Positions 10,598-23,000 of a DNA stretch of 64,000 bases are shown here, in pieces. Source of the DNA: Onthophagus taurus (lineage: Eukaryota > Arthropoda > Insecta > Coleoptera > Scarabaeidae); the NCBI RefSeq assembly GCF_036711975.1, contig NC_091967.1:8804001-8868000 (forward strand), given 5' to 3'. Within the stretch, counting starts at the first letter, position 1. Each line of letters starts with the position of its first letter. The translations under genes were made by a program, and so were the position numbers. Under the pieces are notes generated by a model. The model was not told the DNA's origin and searched no databases. It saw nothing but the letters and a program-made list of their open reading frames with translations.

Positions 10598-11095
10598 AAC
10601 TCCTGGAGGAAATTTTCAAAGTCAAAGTGTAATCCCTATGGCCCGGCGGAAGTTTTCAAGGTCAAAATGCAACCTCAGTGTTCATGAAGAAAATTCTCAA
10701 GGTCAAAGTGTAACTGCTGTTTAGAGGAAATTCTCACGATCAAAACGTAACCTCGGCAGCCTCAGAGGAAATGCTCAAGGTCAAAGTGTAACCTTGGCGC
10801 CCCTAGAGGAAATTCTCAAGGCCGGCATGTAACCTCGGTGGTCCTGAAGGGAATTCTCAATATCAAAGTGTTTCTGGAGCAAATTCTCAAGGCCAACATC
10901 TAACCATGGTGTTCCTTGAGGAAATTCTCAAGATCAAAGTGTAACCTCGGTGGTCCTGGAGGATATTCTCAAGATCAAAGTGTAACCTTGGTGGTCCTGG
11001 AGGAAATTATTCAGGTTAAAATGTAACCTCGGTATTCCTGGAAGAATTGATCAAGGTCAAAGTGTCAAACCTTGGAGTTCCTGGAAGAAATTCGT
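10598..11095. repeat. 41 bp minisatellite, about 12 copies
   Basis: Consecutive diverged copies of a unit like GAGGAAATTCTCAAGGTCAA followed by AGTGTAACCTCGGTGGTCCTG. The unit is about 41 bp and point differences are scattered through the copies. It lies between the Dullard 3' end and the coiled-coil gene. Confidence 0.85.
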
Positions 11096-11686
11096 CAATT
11101 GGCAAATAGATACGAAACTTGTATTAATAAAATAATGAGTGTTTTCTACACTCCATAATGTTGTATCTGAATCAAAGACACCACCTGTAATCCATTCTCA
11201 ACAAGAAATTTAATCCCGTTAAATATTGTGATTTCGGGATCAATGGTTTTTATTTAAATTTTTCTTCAGATATTAACAGTATGATATTAACAGCCCAGGA
11301 CGCTAGACAATTGCCTATTGGATAATTCGGCGGTAGATATAAACCTTCAATTATTTATTGATTTGGATCATGTAAATAACGCAAAACTTCTTCTTCCACT
11401 TGTTTTAGACCTGTTGGTTTGTAAAAATCTGAGTTCGCAGCCGAACTGTTTCTTAAGATGTGGACTTCCAGTTGTCTTTTTATCTTTTGTGTGGTTATCC
11501 TGGTGTTTGAGTTTGCTTCTTCCTTCTTTTACTGAGGAATAATGAAGTATTGCTTATTAATTATAAAGTTTTACACCTCACATACCTATAGTAGTCTATC
11601 TGCTAGCTGTAGCTATGACACAACTTAATCTAAATAATAATATACTGAATATTTTTTTCCCAATTTATTTTTGATGTTTTTACATC
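11096..11686. other. Intergenic, nothing recognised
   Basis: A plus-strand frame of 74 codons (11318-11542) is rich in Leu and ends with a hydrophobic stretch, but it has no recognisable domain or splice context. The 3' UTR of the neighbouring minus-strand gene should lie in the right part. Confidence 0.35.
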
Positions 11687-13133
11687 TTACTTATTCTTAA
11701 GAAATAAAGAAGATTGAACTATTTCCGGTGCGGATTGCGTTCTAACAGCATCGTAAGTATCATTTGTACAATCACTACTTTGCGTAAACGTTTCCGAAAA
11801 TTTTTTCTCAATAAAATCCAACCGTAACAAATCGATATTCATACTTCCATCGCCATTCGTGTCGTCTTTTTCTTTACAAGGACGTTCTTCCGTTGAAATC
11901 TTCATATTTTCCGCTATCTCAAAATCATTTTTAACGGACTTTATCTTCGCCGTTCTCGGTTTCTCTTCAAACTGATACAAATCTAGCGTTTCCGTATTTC
12001 GATCTGTATTTTTCGATCGCAATTTTTGTTCGGATTTTGATTGTTTCCTATCGTGACCGGGTAATTTTGAATGTTCACCGCTTGTATCCTTTTCAATTTG
12101 AGTTTCACTGCGCGTTTTATGATTAATGTATTTTAATTTGCTGTTAGTTTCTAATTGAATTTCTAACATCCGGTGTTTATCCATTTCTAAATTGAGTTTA
12201 TCCAATTCGAGACGTAAACATAAGTTTTCATGTGCTAAAGTGCTATTTTGCTTAACTATCTACAAATCATCGAAATTATGTTTAAATAAAAATAAATAGA
12301 ATTGTTGTTTTTATTGGTATGTGACCTGTAAGTATTTTTTATTGCTTGGTGGGATTGGGATTAATAATTTTTGATCGACTATGTTTCCAAGTTCGGTTTT
12401 TAATTGTTCCATTTGTATTCTTAATTCCGAGATGGTCTAAAAAAGAAGAAAAATGGATTTATAAATTGTAAATTTTAAATGGTTTTTTTTTTCTTTTTTG
12501 ATAATTACACACATGTTCGTGTAAAGTTTCTAATTTCTTCAATCGATTCTTAATACAATATTTAGTATTTTTCATTCGCAAAAACTTTATACTTAAGTTA
12601 TAATTAGCTTCCAAAGTTTGGGTTAGCGTATCCTTTAATTTCGCTATTTCCTTTTTATAATGTTCAATTTGCGTTTTATAATCGCCAACTTTTAAAGTTT
12701 TTTTCAATTTCTTACAATCGTTCATTTCCTGGCAATACACTTCCTTCTCCTTATAATAAAATTCCCTTTCGTCCTCTAATTGTTGCTTAAGCGTTGAATT
12801 AGTACGCTGTTGCTTCTTCAAATCGGCCGCTAATAATTCTTTTTCTTTCGATAAATTCTCAATTGTAACCTCTTTCTTTATCGTTTCATTTTGCATCGAA
12901 TCAACAGCCGTTTGTAAACTTCCGATTTGTTTTTTTAACATTTCTAATTCCGCTTCAACGTTTAAACTAGGTTTCGAAGATTGCCGTGGGGGTTCTTTTT
13001 GACCTTCCATTGGACGATTCCGTTTTTCTTCTTCAATAATTGATGTCGTTTTCGATGATTTAGATAAAACACGTTTTAAAATTTGTGTAGGATTCGTTCT
13101 TAATTTGCTTCCGCCGAAAGTTTTCGTCATCAA
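11687..13133 (-). CDS. Uncharacterised coiled-coil protein
   Basis: I do not recognise this gene. Three in-phase coding exons: 12513-13133, 12326-12436 and 11687-12259, giving 434 residues. The N-terminus is basic and polar (MMTKTFGGSKLRTNPTQ). Residues about 55-240 are a long heptad-rich coiled coil with many Glu, Lys and Leu (for instance LEMLKKQIGSLQTAV and LSKEKELLAADLKKQQ). A break with PIPPSNKKYLQ lies at the end of exon 2, then a short second coil (NLCLRLELDKLNLEMDKH) and a charged, Ser/Thr-rich tail. There is no signal peptide or membrane segment. The 37-codon middle exon has phase-0 borders on both sides, which supports the model. A cytoskeletal, centrosomal or ciliary scaffold is possible, but that is a guess from composition only. 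Confidence 0.75.
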
Positions 13134-13379
13134 AACATACCAGTTTTCTTTGGTTTGTCAGCGAAATGAAACGAACACGTCATATTCCATTTCTTTTTGA
13201 CATTTTGTTTGACGGGAAATTTGAAGGACGGTGGAATCTAAGAGGACTACATCCTGGGAACAGATGCACAGTTCGACGGACCGTTCGTGACGTCATGCGT
13301 GGTTAGGCAACCACTATTTCACATTTTAAATTAACAAAATTCTTAATTTATTCATGTTTTGTAATGTTGTTAGTTTGAG

Positions 13380-13490
13380 ACTTTAAGGTTTATGATATGT
13401 GCGTCTCTTAAGACAGCGAAACCTGAATGTTTCTAGTTCCTAAGTAATAATTTAAACAAGAACTAGAAAGTTTCGCGTTTTCTTCCCTGT
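13380..13490. repeat. Diverged copy of the palindromic Tigger-like MITE
   Basis: GTGCGTCTCTTAAGACAGCG followed by AAACCTGAATGTTTCTAGTTC matches the centre of the palindromic repeat seen best at 33.9-34.1, 40.7 and 51.4 kb. It lies between the aprataxin 3' end and the coiled-coil gene start. Confidence 0.6.
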
Positions 13491-13754
13491 ATTAATCTGT
13501 CATATGGAGGTATTTTACTTTTATATTGATTTCTAATTCTTTACAAACACACTTTGTGAACAAAAAAATAATTTTGATTGGATGGATTTTTCATTGTTTA
13601 AGACAGATATGCACATTTTTATTTATGATAATAGATTGCTACAAAATATATTCACATAAAATCTCCACAAAAACTCATTTATTACCTATTTTTCTGTTTT
13701 TATCAATAATGCCTTAATATAAAACAATCATACAAAATACCCTTCTTATCAATA

Positions 13755-14416
13755 TTATTTTGTTATGTGTTTCACTATGTGTTTTTTTAAATCTGGCATT
13801 GTTTTCGGAACAAAATCACACTTGTGACATTTCAATGGAGTGTCCATTAGCCGTTTGCAATATTCTGTTGAAAATACTTTTACTTTTCCATGTTTTTCCA
13901 CATCTTCCAATATTACTACAAAAAGAAATTTGTAAATTATTGATTAATAAATAAAATCAAGGACAACTTACGTTTAGAATCCATTAAAAATTCAGTTGTA
14001 AAACTATTCCAGTGTTTCTTTGTTTTTAAACAAGGCGAATTCATATCATCGCTAATAACGTGCATATGTAACCTTGCCATGCTCGCTTCTGCATGATAAC
14101 CCATTTTAAAACATCGACTTTTATGTCTTGGTTCATCAACCAATTGTTGGGCGATGTTATGCATGTACTTTAATAATCCTGCATGAGACTGATCGACGGC
14201 TTTTAAACTATTAATATCTTCACGCGGAATTATAAGGTAATGAAATTCCGCCTTCGGAAACTTATCTTTTATAACAACCAACTTGGGATTTGATTGTACT
14301 ATTAGTTCAGGATCTTCCATAGCGCTTAACAACCCATTTTGCCAATGACCGTTACTTTTCACCTTTTTACCATTATCACTGTCTTCGCCAACAACGCGTT
14401 TTCGTTTTCCTGACAT
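13755..14416 (-). CDS. APTX: Aprataxin (HIT-domain DNA deadenylase)
   Basis: Aprataxin removes AMP from the 5' ends of abortive DNA ligation products in nuclear single-strand break repair. Two coding exons: 13972-14416 and 13755-13915, giving 201 residues. The basic N-terminus KRKRVV looks like a nuclear signal. The HIT domain follows: HWQNGL, VVIKDKFPKAEFHYLIIPR, SLKAVDQSHAGLL, GYHAEASM and the active-site block RLHMHVIS (H117, H119). The usual first His of HxHxH is Arg115 here, while the catalytic middle His is kept. The next block, CLKTKKHWNSF, is diagnostic for aprataxin. The second exon encodes a C2H2 zinc finger (C178, C181, H194, H198). The FHA domain of vertebrate aprataxin is absent, as in other short forms. 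I chose ATG 14416; a frame extension upstream has only TTG. Confidence 0.95.
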
Positions 14417-14959
14417 CGTACACAAAGAAAACTTGGATAAAATTTGTTTGAAAACAATGATTTTTGAGGTTAGGTGGTTTGTATGTGTCGTTAAAATCCA
14501 GGTGTCAACTAGAAGCGTTCAGATATTAATAACGGCTTGTTATTCTCAGATTAATTATTAACAAAAAAAATAATGTTATATTTGTTTATTTATTTAAGTT
14601 TTTATCATATTTTGTTGATATTTTAAATATTATTGGAGTTTTACAAAAAAAATAATAATTTGGAAATAATATTAGGAACCGTTCAGAAATACGACTGAAT
14701 TTTGAGGTTATGATTGATTAGCATCCCATTGGGTTTTGGACTTTTGGACGTTTTGGAGTTCGAGTGGTCCGAACTGACATTCATAGGATAGTATGAGGAC
14801 GATGAGGACTCTCGGAGACATGCTGTTATCACAGTAGAATGTCTGCAGATGTAACATATTCAAATAACATCAAATATATCTCAAATGAGGCGATGGCTAC
14901 CAAAGATACCAGGTTAATTGGTAAATATAAATGATTCTTAAAAAGACCTGCAAATAGTT

Positions 14960-15535
14960 TATATCTTATTTATAATATCTTGGACAGGCAAAAAAGATAT
15001 GTTCTTTAATTCCAATTTTAAACAGATAGGTTTAGGGACATAGCGCATGTCCTATTCTCAGTCTAGTAATGACAGTGTAGAACTGGCGTGATACAAAGGG
15101 AATTTTTTTGGCACATAGCGTACCTAATCCCTTTAGTTGAGCTGTTTCTAATCCACTCTTATTCCCATTGATGTCATCAATATCTTGCCAATATAATTCT
15201 TTTCCACAGATTTTTACTCTTCCAGCATTCTGACGTTATATTCCATGGTGTGCATGTCATGTATTTGTTTTTTGTATAAATTTGGGATATCAGGCTTGAG
15301 TTTTGAGTAGATTTTAGCAATCAAAACCCTGTCTAGTCTTTTGATCACTGGACAATCAATTATACAAAGACTTCTAATCAGAAATCTTGCTCTAACTTCA
15401 ATAGATGTTTCACCTCCTTCAATCGTTAACGCATTTATTGGTGAAGATCTCAGGGCACCCAGTATAGCTCTATAAGATTCATAGTATGTTACCTGAAGTT
15501 TGTTCAAAATAATTTTAGTATCCGCCACTTTGAAA
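14960..15535 (-). mobile_element. Non-LTR retrotransposon remnant (RT end to RNase H)
   Basis: The minus frame 15214-15528 reads like the stretch after the RT core of Jockey/I-type elements (YRAILGALRSSPINALTIEGG, then RARFLIRSL). After a stop, a shifted frame near 15070-14985 gives VITRLRIGHALCP and then FFACPRY, the usual RNase H tail pattern (RLRIGHTR...LLECPRY). Stops and frameshifts show it is dead. It sits between aprataxin and the lysine-rich gene. Confidence 0.7.
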
Positions 15536-15663
15536 TTATAATTCCTACTTTTTTTTAACTACTTTTTTAATCTTTGAATAAACAATAAAAAAGTAAGTTA
15601 TTATATATAATTTTTAATTTTAAAACCGAATTAAAACGCGAACAATACAACAATATAAAACTA

Positions 15664-16413
15664 TCAATGTTTATCTTTGCTTTTTGATTTTCGTTGCTTC
15701 TTACATTGGTGTTTAACTTCACATTCAGACAAACATTTCTTTAATTCCTCACAAGATTTCTGTTTCTTTTTTTTCTTTTTGTTATTTCCCGAATTCATAA
15801 GAACCTCATTAGAAAAATTTACTCTATTCTTAGCGGGGCATGGTATTTGTACGCTTTCTTTACTAGCAATGCTTTTAGTGCTCTTAGATTTATGTTTGTG
15901 ACGTCCTTTCTTCGTATCATGCGTTTCAAGTAAATCCGTTTTTTTCTTCACGAAGAGTTGTTCGATAAAATTTGGCATGTTAAAAGGTTTTTTAGGGCTG
16001 GCTTTCATTATTTCATACGTTAAATATTTTTGAAATTCTGTTATTTTTACTTGAGCGTAAGTTACGGTTTGAGGTTGTTCAGTTCCATGTGTATGTCCAT
16101 CGCAAAGACCTAAGGATAATGAAAAAAATTAGAAAATAATAGGAACGTGGAAAATATTTGGAAACATTACCATCGGTACAAACTCCAACAACAGGTTGCA
16201 CAACCGGGATGGATAGTCGGCTTTTGCGATCAATTATCGTTTTTTTAACCAGTTGTTCAAAACCACAAGGTAAACCCAAAAATAATTTTGAACTTTCAGC
16301 TATATTTTATGAAATTGTTAAAAAGCTATCAAAATTAATTATTAATAAAGTACCTAGACGGGAATGTTTTGAAGAAACAGGAACGGAACGAAAATCAATT
16401 TTTGATTTTTTAC
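15664..16413 (-). CDS. Uncharacterised lysine-rich protein, 5' end not found
   Basis: I do not recognise this gene. Three exons fit in frame: 16354-16413, 16171-16299 and 15664-16109, giving about 211 residues. The visible N-terminal part (KKSKIDFRSVPVSSKHSRL, then AESSKLFLGLPCGFEQLVKK) is followed by RLSIPVVQPVVGVCTDG, then LCDGHTHGTEQPQTVTYAQ and a helix-like stretch (FQKYLTYEIMKASPKKPFN). It ends in a very Lys-rich, Cys-containing tail (KKKKKKQKSCEELKKCLSEC, then KSKSKDKH). The first listed exon starts in phase 1 after an AG, so at least one upstream exon with the start codon is missing from the model. It lies 0.6 kb downstream of the large CCL gene on the same strand. Composition alone does not tell a function. 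Confidence 0.6.
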
Positions 16414-17044
16414 CTAAAAATAAAAGTAAATTAATTAGTGATAAAATATATAGAAAATGAACGTTTATAATTTTCTTCAATACAACTACAAAAATTCCTT
16501 TATAAGCTTGAAACCCCTGCAACTTTTGATGTCCAGATATTATCAGCTTTTTGTTGTTGGCAATACAGTAGCAGGGGCGCTGCTGCTTATGCTAGAAATG
16601 ATCTGCTGCTGAAACCCAACAAATTGTCGAACAACGCATAAAATGTGTTAAACTAGAAGCTAAAGTTAGTAGAGTATTTGTAGTTTTACACATTTTGCTA
16701 CAATCCACACCTCGACCTAAATACATATATTTGCACTACACCCATATTCACTACGATGTCTAGCTTCCGCCTTGTACAACTATAGACGGTACTAACATAC
16801 CCAGATGCGCAACACCTCAAAATATTAAGACTAGACAAGTATCAAAAGATGCCATGGATTGTTAGAACATTTTGGCAACAATGGAAATAAGAATATTTGC
16901 TCTAAATGGAAGCGACGCGAAAATGAAGATAGAAGATGAGAAAAGCGAGGACAAGATGGGAATAATTTTGCAAGTCAACTCAGGTCAAGGTAGTACAATG
17001 CCACCATTTTACCTATTTAAGTGTATTTTGAAAAATGTGATATT
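16414..17044. other. Gap between two minus-strand genes
   Basis: It should contain the missing 5' exon of the lysine-rich gene and the 3' UTR of the large gene. I could not identify either with confidence. No known repeat was seen. Confidence 0.35.
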
Positions 17045-20000
17045 TTAAGATGAACTCGTATTAAAATTTTTCTCCATATACTTAAATATTTCATCATTAT
17101 TGTATTTACTTGATTTTGAAGATTTCTCCCCAACCATTTTTTCAGATGACCCCGAATTTGACTTTGATTTACTTTTAGCTACCTTCTTGCGCTTCTTTTC
17201 TGCTTGTTTTAATTCTTTTTCTCGCTTTTTCTCTGCATAATTATTAAAAATAAAGAAAAACGTACTTTTTTGTTTTTTAATTTACCTTCTTTGATTTGTA
17301 GTTTCCTTTCGTTTTCTACTTCTTTACCTATAATATAAACATCAAATTTCAAATGAAGCAAAATTGATTAAGTTACATACAAGTTTCTGGACAAACTTTT
17401 TCATTAATATTCGTCATTACATGTCGAAGTTTATTTTCGATATTACGTAAAAGACTACACTCGCAGCCTTTGTATTGGTCAGTAAATTGAGCAATCATCT
17501 TTTGCAAAACTTGACATTCCGTACATGGAGAGTCTTTGCATTTATTGTCATCAGATCCACTACTATCCGTGGTAGAATAATTTTTAGATCCTTTTGATGC
17601 GCACGATGCGGTACAAGAATAAGTCGTACATATATCATCCTCCTCTTCTATTTCATCGCTTTCAAATTCTTCAACAACTTTCTTCGTTTTAGCAACAACC
17701 CCTTTTTTACTTTTCTTCTTTTCATGTTTTAATTTTTTTGTTTCGGTGGAATCATCCGTATTGGTTGTAAAACTCGTACATTTTATCTCAGTTTCCAAAG
17801 CTTGAGATGGCGAACAAACTGGTAATAAATGAGTTTGAACATTTTGCTCATTTGGAGGTAAAACAAATCCTGTATGTGGTGCATGAACTACAGTATTAGT
17901 TAGTGTATGTGATGGATGAATTTTATTTTCATTTGGCTTATGATGATCTGTATGGATAATAATTTCTGTTGTAGTGGGATGCTCTGCATGTGGTGGTTGC
18001 ATTGTGTTTTCTATTGGAATATGAGGCACTGTGTGTGGAGGGTGAGCTATATTTTCAGTTGGATGATCTTTATGGATAATAATTTCTGTTGTAGTGGGAT
18101 GTTCTGCATGTGGCGGATGAATTATCTTTTCTATTGGAGTATGATTCACTGTTTGTGGTGGGTGAGCTATATTTTCAGTTGGATGATCTTTATGGATAAT
18201 AATTTCTGTTGTAGCAGGATGCTCTGTTTGTGGTGGGTGAGCTACATTTTCAGTTGGATGATCTTTATGGATAATAATTTCTGTTGTAGCAGGATGCTCT
18301 GTTTGTGGTGGGTGAGCTATATTTTCAGTTGGATGATCTTTATGGATAATAATTTCTGTTGTAGCAGGATGTTCTGTTTGTGGTGGGTGAGCTACATTTT
18401 CAGTTGGATGATCTTTATGGATAATAATTTCTGTTGTAGCAGGATGCTCTGTTTGTGGTGGGTGAGCTATATTTTCAGTTGGATGATCTTTATGGATAAT
18501 AATTTCTGTTGTAGCAGGATGCTCTGTTTGTGGTGGGTGAGCTATATTTTCAGTTGGGTGATCTTTATGGATAATAATTTCTGTTGTAGCAGGATGCTCT
18601 GAATGTGGCGGATGAATAATGTTTTCAGTTGCAACCTGTGGAGTGTGATTTATATTTTCAGTTGGAATATGATGATCTGTACGGATTACAATTTCCTCTG
18701 TAACAGGGTGTTCTATATGAGGTGGATGAATTACGTTTTCAGTTGGAATATGAGATTGGGGATGTGAACTATAGTGACCTGTATGTGGTCCTTGTATAGG
18801 ATGTTGAATATGTGGCATATAATGACTTGTATGTGGAGCGTAAATAGGATGTTGTGGATAACCTAAATATCCAGGTGGAATATTATATTGAGGATGCATA
18901 AACATAGGATGTGGTTGTAAATCATGTTCTCGATTTCTTATAGAAATCGGTTCATGAGCTAACTTAATATGACCACAAACGTCAAGTTCATCGCTATCAT
19001 ATGGATGCTTTTGCCTTTGTATTTCCGTGGTTGCTGAAGTCTTTCTTGGACGATGCCTACAAATATCAACATCTTTATCGTTTATATCATCATGGCAAAT
19101 AAAATGTCCATCTTTATCAATGCAAATATATTGATGTTTTTTTGCTATTTCTTCTAAAATTTTTAGTTCCGTTATTTCCGAAGATTTCCTTGCAGAATGA
19201 CCGCAAACATCGACATCTTTATTATTGAAGGTGTCATGACAAGTAAATCGCCCATCTTTATCAACACAAACATATTGGTGTTTTTTTGAATCAGTTTTTA
19301 TTTTTGATGGTTCATCTTCAATTTCTTTTTCTTTTTTAATAATTATCACTTCCTCATCTTTTATTATCTCCCCATGTTTATCTTTTACTATTACCTCTTC
19401 CTTATCTATTGTAATTACCTCATCTTTATTTATTATTACTTCCTCTTGTTTATCTATTGTAATTACCTCGTCTTTATCTCTTATTATTTCCTCTTCTTTA
19501 TCTTTTATTATATGCACTTCATCATCTTGTATTATTATCGTTTCACTTTGACCATCGTTTGATGGAACAATAATTTCAATTGTTTCCCCACCTTCATCTG
19601 TTTTATTATCCAAACTTAATTCCGTCGCAGGTTTCTCATCATCCACCGATAGTTTTGAAAGAGCTTTATGATGAAGTTTCGACGTAGGTTTCTCATCATC
19701 CACCGATATTTTTGAACGAGCTTTATGATGAAGTTTCGTCGTAGAACAAATACCTTCCTTACAAACATCTTTTTTCACACTACTTAATTTCTTCTCCATT
19801 TTAGCTAAACGTTCTTGTTCCTTTTCCATTTTAGACTTCCATTTAGCTTCTTTTTTTCGTTCCTTCTCATAGTCCTTCTCTTTTTTCTTCGCCGCTTTCA
19901 TTGCCGCTTTAATTTCTTTTTCATTTTCTTTCAAATCCTGTTCAATTCGTTTTCTTTCATCCGCTCGTTTTTTACGTTCCAATTCATAATTGAGCACCAT

Positions 20001-23000
20001 CAGATCTTCGTCGTCCGATTTCGTTAATTTATTATCAATAGAATCTGAGAGTCTAGTTCCATTTTCTTCCATTTCATCATCTTTCGATTGAGTAACAATT
20101 TCTATATTATCCCCATCGTCATCATCAATAATAATAATATCTAAATTCGCTTCAGATTTAGGACGTGAATCTGTGTCATGTGCAGTACAAACAGCATCAT
20201 CACAAACGTAGGGTTCTTCAGTTTTCTTTGAAAGACGTTTTTGTTCTAATTTTGTTATGCGATCTTGTTTCGTATCGATTTTAGCCCTCCATTTCGCTTC
20301 TTTTTTCATTTCCTTAACTTCCTCTTTTTCTTGTTTTTTCATTACTTTTTGGGTTGCTTTAATTGCTTTTTCACTTTTTTCGATTTCTTTTTCGATGTGT
20401 TTTCTTTCGGCCGCTCGTTCTTTGCGTGCTTCTATTCGTTCGCGCCTTTTTAATTTAATCTCTTCTTTGCTAAGACAACAATCGGGAGTTCGTTCACGAC
20501 GCCATCTTTCTGCATCTTCAGGTCGATTCTCTTGTTTACGTAGTAATGATCCTTCAAACATTCTATGTTTTTCATCCGGTAAAAGGCAACAATAAGGTTT
20601 TGATGGTGTTTCTTTAACTCGTTTTCCATTTAATTCCTTTACTATGCGGTCTTCACCAATGATTTCTCCAATAACTTTAGCATCATTAGTTTGACTAGAT
20701 GTTGAATTTATCCTGTGGATTTCACCGGATTGTGATGAATCTTGTTCGGATTCTGAATGATGTTTATATGATTTTGAGTGCTGCTTTTTATCATAACCAA
20801 CCGGAGTTATTACAACTCTTCCATCGCTTTCTGAATAAATCCGATAAATACTCCCTTTCGAATCTATTTCACTTACATCTTCAGAGGAAGAAAAATGTTT
20901 GCGAATTGGTCTTGGTAGACTCGCACCAGATGGGATATAAAAATCGTCTTGTTCAACATTAGTTGGCTCACTTTTATGATCGAAAGGTTCAATTTCATCA
21001 TTAATAACAACTTTTGATTTGCGTTTAATAACAGGTTCTGCTTGATCATCATTTATGATTATGTTAGGTTTTTTTTCTTTATATTCTGGAGTTAAGCAAC
21101 AAAAATTATCATCTCTAATGATTTTTGCAGGTTGTGGTTCATCTTCTTCATCTGCTCCTTTAGCACAACATGATGATAATGAAAATTTTTTCGTTGTTTT
21201 CACCCCGGTACGTTTCTCTTCCATTTTCGCCCTCCATTTAGCTTCAAGTTCTCGTTCTTTGGCATCTTCCTGTTTTTGTTTTAGAGCCGATTTTTTTGCT
21301 GCGGTAATTCTTTTTTCACTAGCTTTAACTAATTTTTCAGTTTTTTGTCGTTCGCGTGATCGTTGTTTCCGCGCCACCGATCTTTCACGTCTCTTCAACT
21401 TAATCTCCTCTTTGCTTAAACAACAATCGGGTGTTCGTTCTCTCCGCCTTTTTGCTAATTCTTCAGGAGTGAGACAACAATCGGGTTTTTTATTAATATT
21501 TTTTCTTGACTCATCGGCCATTTTTAAAATTTCTCCCGGTTTCAAGCAACAATAAGGTTTTGAAAACTCTTCAACTACAATTTTCTTCTTTTTCTTCTTT
21601 CGCTTCCTTTTTTCTTTCTTCTTTTTCACGGGGTAGGGATAATGTTCGTCGTCAAGCATTGTGCAACACCCGCTTGCATCGCTTTCCATACCTAAACAAT
21701 TAGGGTCTGTACATCCGTGTATTCCATGCAAGATACAAATATCCCTATCTTCTAATTCTTCTGATGTTAGACAACATTCAGGTCTAATGCAAGCATATTG
21801 ACCGTGTATTTGGCAAATGCGATCCGCAGGAATAAGATCGTCGCCAGAAAAAATGTTGCTATTGTAATTGTTGTTTGAAAATAATTCTTCTGTTGGAACT
21901 TCATAGGAAATAACCTCATCGTGAGTTGGTTCTTGAAATCTTAAAGTATTCGGTTTTAAATCTTGATGAATCACCTCGTCTTTGTGCACTATCTTAACAG
22001 ATACTTCATCTTTTCGCTCAGAAAATTTTTCATTATGGTGAATCACGTGATGTTTATCATCTTGCTTAAGATGTTCTTTAGCTTCCTCTTTTTTAATAAT
22101 AATCTCCCGGTGTTCTTTTTCTATAGGTTCAGGTACTAAACAACACGAATTATTGTCTCCAACGATATGCTGAGGTCTTTCTATATTACTTTGTATATTC
22201 TCTTGAACATTGTTTTGTATACCAATTTGTATGATTTCACCTTTGTTGCTACAACAAGGTTTCTTTTTAAAACTACTTCCATATTTCTTTTCCATTTTAG
22301 CCCTCCATTTAGCATCAATTTCTCTTTCTTTAGCATCCTGTTGTTTTTGCTTTAACGCCGCAGCTTTTGCATCTTTAATTTTTTTGTCGCTCGTTTTAAT
22401 TAAAGTCTCAGTTTTCTTTCTATCTGCAGATCGATGTTTGCGAGCAACTTTTTGTTCCTTTTGTTTCAACTTAACCTCTTCTTTACTCAAACAACAATTA
22501 GGTGTTCGTTCTCTTCGCCTCATTTCTAGTTCTTCGGGTGTAAGACAACAATCGGGTCTTTTATAAACATCGTTCCTAGTTTCACCGGCCATCCTAATTA
22601 TTTCACTAGGTTTAAGGCAACAATAAGGTGTTGTTGGATCTACTTTAACTTTTTTTTTCTTTCTTCTCCTCTGTTTCTTTTCTTTCTTTTTCTTCACCGG
22701 GTAGGGATAATGCTCATCGTCAAGCATAATACAACAATCCGCGTGATGTTCGTCTTCTAAACAACCGGGGTCGGTACATCCATAAACTCCATGTAAAACA
22801 CAAGCTGTACGTGATTCCAATTCTTCTTGTGTTAGGCAACATTCGGGGCGAACGCATTCATATTGACCATGTAATTGACACACACCTTCTTCTCGAACGT
22901 TATCATCATGATGAATCTCAGTCTGATAATGATCGTTCGCAAAATGAACACCATGAATAGATTGGGTTTCGTGAGTTGGTTCTTGAAATCGCAAATCATC

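Noticed and set aside
11318-11542. 74-codon Leu-rich frame on plus
   Set aside because: A hydrophobic stretch is expected by chance in T-rich DNA; there is no supporting signal or neighbour.
17916-18602. 228-codon plus-strand frame inside the CCL gene
   Set aside because: It is the mirror of the 75 bp coding repeat; unit length divisible by three keeps the opposite strand open.
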